Positions 25,988 through 34,154 of a stretch of DNA of 64,000 nt are shown here, in pieces. The notes beneath the pieces are model-generated. The model had not been told where the DNA came from, searched no databases, and saw only the letters and a program-made list of their open reading frames with translations. Origin of the DNA: Comamonas serinivorans (GTDB lineage Bacteria > Pseudomonadota > Gammaproteobacteria > Burkholderiales > Burkholderiaceae_C); the NCBI RefSeq assembly GCF_002158865.1, contig NZ_CP021455.1:2604001-2668000 (forward strand), in the 5' to 3' direction. A program made the translations under genes and the position numbers. How positions within the stretch are numbered: position 1 is the first letter of the stretch; every line of letters starts with the position of its first letter.

Positions 25988-27739
25988 TCAAGAGGGCTCG
26001 GAAGGGCGGTTGAAGTAGAGCAGGTCGCGCCCCGCAAATCGACCGCCGGCCATCTCCAGGGCAAACCGCGCGCTGTCGCGCTCGCGCTGCTCGGCCATCC
26101 AGGCATCGGCCTCGTCGGAGGTGGCGCCCAGGGCAATCACGGTCTCGCGCCCCATGGCCAGGGCCGACTCGAAGGTCTCGCGGATCACGTAGTCCGCATT
26201 CGCCTGCACCAGCGCCAGGGCATGCTCGCGGTCCCAGGCCCGCACCAGCACCTGGGCCTGCGGAAAGCTCTGCTTGCACAGCTCGGTGATGCGCGTGGCG
26301 GCTTCGGCGTCGTCCACGCAGACCACGATGGCGCGCGCCTGGCCGGCACCCGCCGCGTGCAGCACATCCAGCCGGCTGCCGTCGCCAAAGTACACCTGGA
26401 AGCCGTAGCGGTTGGAATCGCGCACGGCCTCGGCATCGGCGTCGATGATGGCGATGCTGGCCCCGCGGGCAATCGCGCCCTGGCTCACGATCTGGCCAAA
26501 GCGGCCGAAGCCGATCAACAGCACCTTGCCGCACAGGTTTTCGGCCGGCGCCACGCCGTCCATGGACGGCGCCACCGTGCCTTGCAATCGCTTCATCGCG
26601 ATGAGCACCACCGGCGTGAGCGCCATGGACAGCACCACGATGGCCGTCATCACGGCCCCGGTCTGGGCAGAGATCACCCGCTCGGACACCGCCGTCGTGT
26701 ACAGCACGAACGCGAACTCGCCCCCTTGCGCCATCAGCACCGCGCGGTCCAGCGCGTCGGCATGGCTGCTGCGCGTCAGCCGCGCCACGCCATACACCCC
26801 CAGGGCCTTGACGGCCATCATCACCAGCACGCCCAGCACCACCTGCTGCCAGTACTGCGCCACCACCGTCAGGTCCAGCGACATGCCCACGCCCAGGAAG
26901 AACAAGCCCAGCAGCAAGCCGCGAAACGGTTCGATGTCGGCCTCGAGCTGGTGCCGGTAGGCCGACTCGGACAGCAGCACGCCCGCCAGGAAGGCGCCCA
27001 TGGCCATGGACAAGCCCCCCACCTGCATGAGCAGCGCCGCACCCAGCACCACCAGCAAGGCCGCGGCGGTCATCACCTCGCGCGCCTTGGCATTGGCCAG
27101 CACTCGGAACATGGGGTTGAGCAGCCAGCGCCCCACCGCCAGCAGCAGCAGCACCGCGCCCACGCCCATGGCGACCGCCACCCAGCGCGAGCCCTGGGCC
27201 GCACCAGCCTGCGGCGGCGCCACAAAAGCCACCCAGGCTAACAGCGGCACGATGAGCAGGTCTTCGAACAGCAGGATGGACACCATCTTCTGCCCGCGCG
27301 TCTGCGCCACGTCGCCGCGCTCGCTCAGGATCTGCATCACGATGGCGGTGGACGTCAGCACAAAGCCCATGCCGCAGACGAAGGCCACCGCCGGCGTCAG
27401 CCCCACCGCCAGGCCCAGCAGGGTCAACACCAGCGCGCACGCGCCCACCTGCAGGCTGCCCAGGCCAAAGATGTCGCGCCGCAGGCTCCACAGGTGCGAG
27501 GGCCGCATCTCCAGCCCGATCACGAAGAGGAACATGACGACGCCCAGCTCGGCCGTGTGCAGGATGGCCTGCGGATCCTGGAACAGGCGCAGGCCGAACG
27601 GCCCGATGACCACGCCTGCGGCGAGGTAGCCCAGCACCGTGCCCAGCCCCAGGCGCTTGAACAGCGGCACGGCCACCACGGCCGCCCCCAACAAGGCCAC
27701 CACGTGGCCCAAATCAACCGATGTCGATGCCGCACTCAT
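25988..27739 (-). CDS. Monovalent cation:proton antiporter-2 (KefB/C-like)
   Basis: A 583-residue CPA2 transporter. About twelve membrane helices span residues 8-385, with early VLGYLAAGVVIGPFGL and ELGVVMFLFVIGLEM segments typical of KefB/KefC. A TrkA-N/RCK domain follows from about 405 (VLLIGFGRFGQIVSQG), with the nucleotide-binding GFGRFG loop and the D-A-D acid pair. It probably exchanges K+ or Na+ for H+ under control of a bound nucleotide or glutathione adduct. No KefF/KefG ancillary oxidoreductase is adjacent. The short C-terminal tail after the RCK domain is normal for betaproteobacterial members. Confidence 0.88.
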   Translation of the reverse strand: MSAASTSVDLGHVVALLGAAVVAVPLFKRLGLGTVLGYLAAGVVIGPFGLRLFQDPQAILHTAELGVVMFLFVIGLEMRPSHLWSLRRDIFGLGSLQVGACALVLTLLGLAVGLTPAVAFVCGMGFVLTSTAIVMQILSERGDVAQTRGQKMVSILLFEDLLIVPLLAWVAFVAPPQAGAAQGSRWVAVAMGVGAVLLLLAVGRWLLNPMFRVLANAKAREVMTAAALLVVLGAALLMQVGGLSMAMGAFLAGVLLSESAYRHQLEADIEPFRGLLLGLFFLGVGMSLDLTVVAQYWQQVVLGVLVMMAVKALGVYGVARLTRSSHADALDRAVLMAQGGEFAFVLYTTAVSERVISAQTGAVMTAIVVLSMALTPVVLIAMKRLQGTVAPSMDGVAPAENLCGKVLLIGFGRFGQIVSQGAIARGASIAIIDADAEAVRDSNRYGFQVYFGDGSRLDVLHAAGAGQARAIVVCVDDAEAATRITELCKQSFPQAQVLVRAWDREHALALVQANADYVIRETFESALAMGRETVIALGATSDEADAWMAEQRERDSARFALEMAGGRFAGRDLLYFNRPSEPS

Positions 27740-27845
27740 GCCATCCCCTCACAACAATGCCCGCGATTGTGAAGGGAGATCGGCAGCGGCCCGGTGCCAC
27801 CTCCCGATCGGGTGGACGTGGCTTTGCAAAAGAAGGTAACTGAAC

Positions 27846-27896
27846 GCAGTATGGGCCCATCACCGATCTTCAACAAACGGACATCACCGCATACCC
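27846..27896. repeat. 52-bp palindromic element, copy 12
   Basis: The ends are GCAGTATGGG and GCATACCC. The inner arms CCGAT and AAACGG are imperfect. It is about 105 bases upstream of the antiporter gene. Confidence 0.85.
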
Positions 27897-28312
27897 ATCT
27901 CCCACTTGCCACCACATCATGGTTTGCGCTTGAGCGGGCACCACCTTGTGCGGGTCGCGGTTTGTCCACTTCGTGCCGGGGAACGCGGCTGGCTATCCCG
28001 ACGCCGAGATGAGACCCGGGACAAGACGGATGACATGGCGCACCGGTCCATCTGTCCGATGAGCAGGCGACAGCGCGCACCTGCCCACGGACCCAACGGG
28101 GTTGAGCACCTGCATCCACGGTGGAGCATCAAGAGGGTGCGCCAGGCGCTGAAGGTGGCAGCTCACGCCTGGCCCTGCGAGTTGGAGGCGCACAACCGGC
28201 TGGTCAATCAGGTGGGCATCAAAAGGTGAGCCTCGCGCGCCCCTCAGCGTCCGCCGCGAACCGGATCCAGTGCCTCCGGGGCATGTCGACGACAAGCGGC
28301 GACGAATGGCAC
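27897..28312. other. Spacer of about 415 bases, no gene assigned
   Basis: The region between palindromic copies 12 and 13. A 107-residue plus-strand frame at 27906-28229 is open, but I recognise no family and see no convincing ribosome site. Nothing else stood out. Confidence 0.45.
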
Positions 28313-28364
28313 GCAGTATCCGGCGCTTCCCGTCATCGCCTCATCGGCAATCGCCCTATACCCC
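28313..28364. repeat. 52-bp palindromic element, copy 13
   Basis: The ends are GCAGTATC and CTATACCCC, with an imperfect CCCG/CGG centre. It lies 13 bases after the ispH stop. Confidence 0.8.
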
Positions 28365-28377
28365 ATGCCACACGGCT

Positions 28378-29391
28378 TCAACGCAGGTGCGCGGGCACGG
28401 TCTCGCCCAGGGCCTCGTCGATCTTCAGGCCTTTGGGCAGCGGGAACTTCATGGTCTCCGCCTCGCCTGCCATCTTGCGCACGCTGACGGCGCCCAGCTC
28501 GCGCAGGCGCTCGATCACCTGCTGCACCAGCACATCGGGGGCCGACGCGCCGGCCGTCAGGCCCACGCGGGTCTTGCCCGCGAACCACTCGGGCCGCAGT
28601 TCGCCGGCGTTGTCCACCATGTAGGCGGCTATGCCCTTGCGCTGCGCCACCTCGCGCAGGCGGTTGCTGTTGCTGCTCGTGGGGCTGCCCACGACGACGA
28701 CGACGTCGACCTCGGTCGACATCAGCTTGACCGCGTCCTGGCGGTTCTGCGTGGCGTAGCAGATGTCCTGCTGTTTGGGCTCGCGGATCTGCGGAAAGCG
28801 CGCCTTGACAGCCGCCGTGATGCCCGCGGCATCGTCCACCGACAAGGTGGTCTGCGTGACCACGGCGAGCCGGTCGGTCTGCCGCGGCGCCACGCGCGCC
28901 ACGTCGTCCACGGTTTCGACCAGGTGGATGCCCTCGTCGAGCTGCCCCATGGTGCCCTCAACCTCGGGGTGACCCTCGTGGCCGATCATGATGAATTCGT
29001 AGCCTTCACGCGCGAGCTTGGCCACCTCGACGTGCACCTTGGTCACCAGCGGACAGGTCGCGTCGAAGATCTGGAAGCCGCGGGCCTCGGCCTCTTGCTG
29101 CACGGCGCGGCTCACACCGTGTGCCGAAAACACCAGCGTGGCGCCGGGCGGCACCTTGGCCAGGTCTTCGATGAAGATGGCGCCGCGTGCCTTCAGCGAC
29201 TCGACGACGTAGGTGTTGTGCACGATCTCATGGCGCACGTAGATGGGCGAGCCGAACTTGGCGATGGCGCGCTCGACGATTTCGATCGCCCGATCCACGC
29301 CGGCGCAAAAGCCGCGTGGCTCGGCCAGCACCACCTCGCTGCCGTGCATCACGGTGTCCGCCCCGCTCGATGCAGAAGACGGACCGGTCAC
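28378..29391 (-). CDS. ispH: 4-hydroxy-3-methylbut-2-enyl diphosphate reductase
   Basis: A 337-residue iron-sulfur enzyme that makes isopentenyl and dimethylallyl diphosphate in the last step of the MEP isoprenoid pathway. The three cluster cysteines are in PRGFCAGVDRA (about 29), DATCPLVTKVH (about 112) and ICYATQNRQ (about 212). Further conserved parts are VRHEIVHN, VFSAHGVS, IGHEGHPE and VGSPTSSNSNRL. The start is a GTG overlapping the fkpB stop (GTGA on the minus strand). An ATG 14 codons later (29349) is an alternative nearer the usual N-terminus. fkpB-ispH pairing is standard in betaproteobacteria. Confidence 0.95.
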   Translation of the reverse strand: MTGPSSASSGADTVMHGSEVVLAEPRGFCAGVDRAIEIVERAIAKFGSPIYVRHEIVHNTYVVESLKARGAIFIEDLAKVPPGATLVFSAHGVSRAVQQEAEARGFQIFDATCPLVTKVHVEVAKLAREGYEFIMIGHEGHPEVEGTMGQLDEGIHLVETVDDVARVAPRQTDRLAVVTQTTLSVDDAAGITAAVKARFPQIREPKQQDICYATQNRQDAVKLMSTEVDVVVVVGSPTSSNSNRLREVAQRKGIAAYMVDNAGELRPEWFAGKTRVGLTAGASAPDVLVQQVIERLRELGAVSVRKMAGEAETMKFPLPKGLKIDEALGETVPAHLR

Positions 29392-29831
29392 AGCACACCA
29401 ATCAGTTGCACTTCAAAGGTCACCGGCTGGCTGGCCAGCGGGTGGTTGAAGTCGAACTGCACCGCGCCGTCCTCGCGCACGGCCTGCACGGCGCCCGCGT
29501 AGCTGCCCGAGCCGTCCGGTGTGGGGAACTGCACCACATCGCCCACGTGGTAGACCTGATCGGGGTCCCCCAGCTCGATCAGCAGCTTGCGCGCCACCCA
29601 CTGCACCATGTCGGGGTTGCGCTCGCCAAAGGCCTCGCCCGCGGCCAGGTCGAACTGGGTGTGATCCCCTTCGTTCAGACCCAGCAGGCGCGCCTCGACG
29701 GCGGGCGACAGCTCGCCCGTGCCCAGCGACAGGGTGGCGGGCTTGTCCTTGAAGGTGTTGATCACATCGCCCTGCGGGCCGGACAAGCGGTAGTGCAAGG
29801 TGAGGAAAGAGCCGGGTTGAACGGTGGTCAT
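29388..29831 (-). CDS. fkpB: FKBP-type peptidyl-prolyl isomerase (SlpA-like)
   Basis: A 147-residue FKBP-type isomerase, cytoplasmic, with an inserted IF domain as in SlpA/FkpB. The N-terminal FKBP half starts VQPGSFLTLHYRLSG and carries the SLGTGELSPAVEARLLGL segment; the inserted flap follows EAFGERNPDMVQWV (about 84-97). FkpB proteins combine chaperone and slow prolyl-isomerase activity. The gene overlaps ispH by four bases and sits directly before it, the order found widely in proteobacteria. The divergent radC gene begins 150 bases away. Confidence 0.9.
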   Translation of the reverse strand: MTTVQPGSFLTLHYRLSGPQGDVINTFKDKPATLSLGTGELSPAVEARLLGLNEGDHTQFDLAAGEAFGERNPDMVQWVARKLLIELGDPDQVYHVGDVVQFPTPDGSGSYAGAVQAVREDGAVQFDFNHPLASQPVTFEVQLIGVL

Positions 29832-29980
29832 GCTGAAGGGGTATGCGGTGTGGCGCCTGACGCGGGCATGCCCATGAACACGGGCTGCATGGCAGCTGCC
29901 AGCGTCCCTGTCAGACCGGCCACATCGGGGATTGAATAAACTGGCGCCGATTTTAGGTGCCCGCGCCGCGCCTCCTCAGC

Positions 29981-30655
29981 ATGCCCCTCAAAGACCTTCC
30001 CGCCGACCTGCGCCCCCGCGAAAAGTTGCTCGCCCAGGGACCTGCCGCGCTGGGCGACGCCGAACTGCTCGCCCTGCTGCTGCGCACCGGCCTGCAGGGC
30101 AAGAACGTGCTGGTGCTGGCCCAGGAACTGCTGGACCGCTTCGACGGCGTGGCCGGTCTGCTGGGCGCCAGCCTGCAAGACCTGCAGGCCACCAAGGGGC
30201 TGGGGCCGGCCAAGCGCGCCGAACTGGCCGCTGTGCTGGAATTGGCGCGCCGTGCGCTGGCGTGCCAGCTCAAGGCGCAACCCGTGTTCGGCAGCCCCGA
30301 AGCGGTGCGCCACTACCTGCAGCTGGCCTTCGGCCACAAGCCGCACGAGGTGTTCGCCGTGTTGTTCGTCGATGCCCAGAACCGCTTGATCGCCATGGAA
30401 GAGATGTTTCGCGGCACGCTGACGCAAGCCAGCGTGTACCCGCGCGAGGTGGCCGTGCGCGCGCTGCAGCTGAATGCCGCCGCCGTGCTGCTGGCCCACA
30501 ACCACCCCAGTGGCGATGCCACGCCCAGTACCGCCGACCAGCAGCTGACGCAGCGGCTGAAAAGCGCACTGGCCCTGATCGACGTGCAGGTGCTGGACCA
30601 CTTCGTGGTCGTGCGTCACGAAGTCGTCTCCATGGCCGAACGCGGCTTGATGTAG
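29981..30655 (+). CDS. radC: RadC-family JAB/MPN protein
   Basis: A 224-residue RadC protein. The N-terminal helix-hairpin-helix part (LPADLRPREKLL, GLQDLQATKGLGPAKRAEL-type turn) is followed by the JAMM metallo-domain, with a glutamate in the EEMFRGTL segment and the motif LAHNHPSGDATPSTAD (about 170-185). Family members are metalloproteins of uncertain role; the old DNA-repair name comes from a misassigned mutation. The ATG at 29981 matches the family start. Its stop overlaps the ribosome site of the Smr gene three bases later, so the two are probably translated together. Confidence 0.92.
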   Translation: MPLKDLPADLRPREKLLAQGPAALGDAELLALLLRTGLQGKNVLVLAQELLDRFDGVAGLLGASLQDLQATKGLGPAKRAELAAVLELARRALACQLKAQPVFGSPEAVRHYLQLAFGHKPHEVFAVLFVDAQNRLIAMEEMFRGTLTQASVYPREVAVRALQLNAAAVLLAHNHPSGDATPSTADQQLTQRLKSALALIDVQVLDHFVVVRHEVVSMAERGLM

Positions 30656-30658
30656 GAA

Positions 30659-32002
30659 ATGCCCATGGCCCAGAAGTCCGCCGGCCTCCACCGTTCGCCC
30701 CCACCGCCTCCGAACAGCCCCAAGCCACGCTCTGCCGTCGCCCAGGCCCTGCACGCGGCCTTGCAGGGCGCCGCGCCCGCCAGCGCGCCACCCCCGACTT
30801 CGCCGAGCGGCCCAGGCACCCCAGCTGCCGCTGCCGCACCCTCGGCCCACACGACGCCCGCTGCTTCGGCCCCGGCGGGGCGTGCAGGCCCGGTTCGAGC
30901 GAAAGCGCGCCCCACCCCACCCGCAACCCTGCCTGCGCCGACTCAGGCGCCAGCGCGGGGGCCGGGCCACGCGCCGCGCCACGATCCCCTTGCCACAATC
31001 GCCCAGCCTGCAAATGCACCCCTGCCCACGCCGCTGGCCCAGGCCCTGGCCCCGCTGCGCAACGCGGTGCAGGTGCGCCTGCCCGAAGCAGGCCCCAGCG
31101 CCCGTGCCGCGCAACCCCGCGCAGCCGATCTGGCGCCCCCCTCATTTGCCGACCTGCTGCGCGAGCAGAACCGCCGCCCCCCACCCCAGGCCCTGCTGGA
31201 CAAGCTCGCGGACGCCGAGGCCACGGCGCCACGCGGTGCGTCACGCCCATCACAGGCACCCGGCAGTATGACTGCATTGCCGATCAGCAATCATCGGAAG
31301 CATGACCATACTGGGCTGCATCGTGCGCAAGACGGGTTCACAGCACCGCCCGGCCAAACCACCGAAGCCGCGCATCCCCTGCAAGGGCTGCGGGTCGCCC
31401 ACCAGGCCCTGAAAGCCCAACGCGCCCAGGCCAAGGCCGACGAGGCCCAGCGCCGTTCGGCGGCGCAGGCGCGCGACGTCCAGCGCCAGGCCTTTTTGCG
31501 CGCCGTGGGCGCCGTCACCGCCCTGCCCGACCCCCAGCGCGCCCAGCACCACCTGCCGCGCGACCCCGTGCCGGCGCAGCGCCTGGCCGACGAACAGGCC
31601 GTGCTGCGCGAATCCCTGTCCGATGAGTTCGACGCGGGCACGCTGCTCGACACCGACGACAAGCTCAGTTTTCTGCGCCCCGGCGTCAGCCTGGACATCG
31701 CGCGGCGCCTGCGTCGCGGCGAGTGGACGATCCAGAAGCAGGTGGACCTGCACGGGCTGCGCACCGACGAAGCGCGCGAGGCACTGGGCGCCTTCATCCG
31801 CGAAAGCCACCGCGCCGGCGTGCGCTGCGTGCGCGTGATCCACGGCAAAGGCCTGGGCTCGCCCGGCAAGATGCCGGTGCTCAAAAGCCGGGTGAACCGC
31901 TGGCTGGTGCAAAAAGCCGAAGTCATGGCCTTTGTGCAGGCCAATCCCAACCAAGGTGGCGACGGCGCCGTGGTCGTGCTGCTGCGCCCGGCCCGGCGCT
32001 GA
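30659..32002 (+). CDS. Smr-domain protein with long Pro/Ala-rich N-terminus
   Basis: A 447-residue protein. Residues 1-200 are rich in P and A (low complexity) and end in SFADLLREQNRRPPPQALL. Residues about 202-220 are encoded by palindromic copy 14, in frame. A charged helix (KAQRAQAKADEAQRR) follows, then an Smr domain at about 350-445 with VDLHGLRTDEAREALGAFI and the nuclease-type RVIHGKGLGSPGKMPVLK. Smr domains cut or bind DNA or RNA junctions, in MutS2-like and free-standing proteins. Free-standing homologues are about half this length. Coupling to radC supports the upstream start; the ATG at 30665 is equally possible. An internal ATG at 31268, inside the repeat, would give a 244-residue protein of normal length but has no good ribosome site. 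Confidence 0.72.
   Translation: MPMAQKSAGLHRSPPPPPNSPKPRSAVAQALHAALQGAAPASAPPPTSPSGPGTPAAAAAPSAHTTPAASAPAGRAGPVRAKARPTPPATLPAPTQAPARGPGHAPRHDPLATIAQPANAPLPTPLAQALAPLRNAVQVRLPEAGPSARAAQPRAADLAPPSFADLLREQNRRPPPQALLDKLADAEATAPRGASRPSQAPGSMTALPISNHRKHDHTGLHRAQDGFTAPPGQTTEAAHPLQGLRVAHQALKAQRAQAKADEAQRRSAAQARDVQRQAFLRAVGAVTALPDPQRAQHHLPRDPVPAQRLADEQAVLRESLSDEFDAGTLLDTDDKLSFLRPGVSLDIARRLRRGEWTIQKQVDLHGLRTDEAREALGAFIRESHRAGVRCVRVIHGKGLGSPGKMPVLKSRVNRWLVQKAEVMAFVQANPNQGGDGAVVVLLRPARR
31262..31313. repeat. 52-bp palindromic element, copy 14 (inside a gene)
   Basis: The ends are GGCAGTATG and CCATACTG, and the inner arms CCGAT and ATCGG. It is the only copy wholly inside an open frame, between the Pro/Ala-rich part and the Smr domain of the host gene, and it keeps the frame open. 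Confidence 0.85.
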
Positions 32003-32251
32003 TCAGTTCGGGCACGGCGTCACCCGGCTCAGCGCTGGCCACCCTGGCACACAGGCAAACGAGCGCCTGGGCGGCGGGCCGACGCGCGCCGGAGTCGCGT
32101 GTCGGAGATCAGCATGCGCATGCGGCGCATCGAGGCGGGCGTCCAGCCGTGTTGCCGCGGCGATGGCGCGCAACGCCGTCAACGCGATGCCGCGAGCAAG
32201 CCCGAGCCCTGGGGCTGGCGCCAGTTTGTTTCTTCAAAAAACCCAAGCGAG
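32003..32251. other. Spacer before tRNA-Arg, nothing recognised
   Basis: About 250 bases between the Smr gene and the tRNA promoter with no recognisable gene or repeat. Confidence 0.5.
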
Positions 32252-32281
32252 TTGCGGCAGCATGATTTTTTGAGCTATACT
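32252..32281 (+). promoter_or_regulatory. Promoter of tRNA-Arg
   Basis: TTGCGG at 32252-32257 and TATACT at 32276-32281 are separated by 18 bases, a good sigma-70-type pair 11 bases before the tRNA. Confidence 0.7.
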
Positions 32282-32292
32282 TCGCAGCTTCA

Positions 32293-32370
32293 GCGGCTGT
32301 AGCTCAGTTGGATTAGAGTACTTGGCTACGAACCAAGGGGTCGTGGGTTCGAATCCTGCCAGCCGCACCA
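32293..32370 (+). tRNA. tRNA-Arg (anticodon ACG)
   Basis: A complete cloverleaf: the acceptor strand GCGGCTG pairs with CAGCCGC. The anticodon stem CTTGG/CCAAG holds the loop CTACGAA, giving anticodon ACG (A34 normally deaminated to inosine). The T-arm is GGGTTCGAATCC-like and the CCA end is encoded. It reads CGN arginine codons. Confidence 0.96.
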
Positions 32371-32375
32371 AACGC

Positions 32376-32412
32376 AAAGCCTTGCAACTTCTCGAAGTTG
32401 CAAGGCTTTTTC
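32376..32412 (+). terminator. Rho-independent terminator of tRNA-Arg
   Basis: A perfect 15-base stem (AAAGCCTTGCAACTT with its complement) encloses a CTCG tetraloop and ends in a T run. It begins five bases after the tRNA. Confidence 0.95.
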
Positions 32413-32546
32413 GTTGCGGGTCGTTGGGTGCGATCAGCCCGAGCCTGCCGCATGGCCAGGCCAGGTGGCGCCAGGCACACCCACACGGTGATGCTCGCCT
32501 GGGCCGTGCGGCGCAACCGCAATCGGGTCAGGCCAGCAGATCAACC
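32413..32546. other. Short spacer
   Basis: About 130 bases between the tRNA terminator and palindromic copy 15, without a recognised feature. Confidence 0.5.
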
Positions 32547-32597
32547 CAGTATGCCCTGGTTTCCGTTTCACGTTGAACGGCAATCAACCTATACCCC
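32547..32597. repeat. 52-bp palindromic element, copy 15
   Basis: The ends are CAGTATG and CTATACCCC. The inner arms TTTCCGTTTCA and TGAACGGCAA pair well. It ends five bases before the stop of the P-loop kinase gene. Confidence 0.88.
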
Positions 32598-32602
32598 ATT
32601 CT

Positions 32603-33145
32603 TCACAGCGCAGCCCAAAAAGCCTTCACCGCTGCATCGGAGTTCAGCCGATGCACCTGCAGGTGACGCCCGTGTTGCGCCAGACCGACTTCGATGCGCG
32701 GGCGGTGATCCCGGTCGTACCGCCAGACGTAGCGCAAAAACGCCAGAAACTCGGCGTTCAGGCGCTCCTCGCAGCCTTCGGGCAGGTCAGGCCGCCGGCC
32801 GCCACGCCGGTTGCGCGCGATGACGCGCCACAGACACAGGCTGCGTGGCGGATCCAGCCAGATCAGGGCATCGGCCAGCGGCAGCCGCAAGGCAAACGTG
32901 GTGCGGTCGTAGTTGCCTTCGCTGATCCAGCCCGGGCCTTCGGTCGATGCCTGCACGCGCGCACGGAATGCCGCCTCGTCGGGCTGGGTCCAGCCGGGCA
33001 GCCAGAACAGGCGGTCCAGGTGCACCACGGGCAGGTTCAGGCGTTCACCGAGCCGGCGCGCCAGCGTGGATTTGCCACTGCCGGGCCGGCCGATGATCAC
33101 GATGCGACGCGGGCGGGCGGCCGGGCCAGACGACTCGTGGGGCAT
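32603..33145 (-). CDS. P-loop adenylate-kinase-like protein
   Basis: A 180-residue cytoplasmic ATPase/kinase with an early Walker A loop IIGRPGSGKSTLARRLG (about 14-30), then VVHLDRLFWLPGW (about 38-50), WISEGNYDRT (about 71-80), an Asp in IWLDPP (about 96-101) and an arginine-rich lid region (VIARNRRGGRRPDLPEG). This is the pattern of the small FlaR/topology-modulation type of P-loop nucleotide kinases. The substrate is unknown. The start at 33145 is five bases from the stop of the truncated haemoglobin gene, so the two probably form an operon. Confidence 0.8.
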   Translation of the reverse strand: MPHESSGPAARPRRIVIIGRPGSGKSTLARRLGERLNLPVVHLDRLFWLPGWTQPDEAAFRARVQASTEGPGWISEGNYDRTTFALRLPLADALIWLDPPRSLCLWRVIARNRRGGRRPDLPEGCEERLNAEFLAFLRYVWRYDRDHRPRIEVGLAQHGRHLQVHRLNSDAAVKAFWAAL

Positions 33146-33150
33146 GCGCG

Positions 33151-33564
33151 TCACCCGCCCTTGTTGCGCATCCAGTCGGCCGTCTGCATGAAGCTGCGCG
33201 CCAGGCGTTCGCGCAGTGCGGCGTCCACGTTCAGCTCGCCCATGGCCTGGCTCATGCAGGCGACCCATTGGTCGCGCTCCCGGATGCCGATGGCGAACGG
33301 CAGGTGCCGGGCCCGCAATCGCGGATGGCCAAACCGGCTGACGTAGTGGTCGGGGCCGCCAAGCCAGCCGCACAGGAACCAGAACAGCTTCTGCCGTGCC
33401 TCGTCCAGATCGGGGCCGTGCGCGGCGCGCAGGGCCGCGTAGGCCGGCTCCAGGTCCATGAGGTCGTAAAAGCGCGTCGACAAGGCCTGAACCACGGGCT
33501 CGCCCCCCAGCATCTCGAAGGGCGTCAACGGGGACTCGGGCGGTGGCGAAACGGAATCGGACAT
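33151..33564 (-). CDS. Group II truncated haemoglobin
   Basis: A 137-residue truncated globin of group II (trHbO type). It has the N-terminal TPFEMLGGEPVVQALSTRFY stretch, the central KLFWFLCGWLGGPDHYVSRF (about 66-85), and the proximal-haem region FGHPRLRARHLPFAIG (about 85-100). The conserved tryptophan in RDQWVACM follows. Such proteins bind oxygen, nitric oxide or carbon monoxide and handle oxidative or nitrosative stress. The start at 33564 (MSDSVSPPPESPLT) was chosen because homology begins soon after it. The P-loop kinase gene follows closely on the same strand. Confidence 0.92.
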   Translation of the reverse strand: MSDSVSPPPESPLTPFEMLGGEPVVQALSTRFYDLMDLEPAYAALRAAHGPDLDEARQKLFWFLCGWLGGPDHYVSRFGHPRLRARHLPFAIGIRERDQWVACMSQAMGELNVDAALRERLARSFMQTADWMRNKGG

Positions 33565-34154
33565 GCGGTGGGACGAGGAGAGAGGAGAGGCAGCACCGGA
33601 AACCCGGCGGCGCAAGTGTACGCAGCCCGGCTGTTGCCTGTCGTCATCGCCCAGGGGCGCCTTGCACCGAATTGGACCCACGATCCCGCGAGGGGCGTTG
33701 CGGGCTTCGACCAAGTGGCCCGGCCACAGCCACCTGGCTGCCTGGCTGCCTGGACGGGTTCGGGCGATGGAAGGCCCCCGCTGCGGCCGGGTGATCAGGC
33801 GATGCCTGGGAATGCGACCGCTTCGCGCCGCCGCAGGACTTGGAATCTCTGGCCATGCAATGGCACGCAAGGCCCGCATGATGGCAGGCAAGTTGATCGG
33901 CAGCCAAAGAACGGTGCGGCCCGGCCTCAGTCCACGGGAACAGGACCGACCACACCGCAGCCCACGCACCACCTTGGGACTTCACCCGACAGACAGCCTG
34001 GCACGGCATGTGCAACATCCCGACCCAGGCTGCAGGGCCGATGCAAGGGCGTCGTCTGTGCAGCCTCGGGCCCGCCACCAACGCGGGCCTGGGCGTGGCA
34101 GGCCGCCACCATCCGTGGCGCGCCTGTCCCCTCGTTCCATTTCGGGAGATTCCT
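33565..34154. other. Spacer of about 590 bases, nothing recognised
   Basis: A divergent region between the haemoglobin and asparaginase genes. Several frames are open, including one running into the asparaginase frame, but none shows a family pattern. No palindromic element or terminator is present. Confidence 0.45.

Noticed and set aside
27906..28229. 107-residue plus-strand open frame
   Set aside because: No recognisable family and no clear ribosome site between two palindromic copies.
29836..29850. GGGGTATGCG half of a palindromic element upstream of fkpB
   Set aside because: No matching second end or inner arms follow, so it was not counted as a copy.
34008..34154. Upstream extension of the asparaginase frame
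   Set aside because: The lipobox signal begins at 34155-34158 with a good ribosome site; the earlier residues look like spacer.
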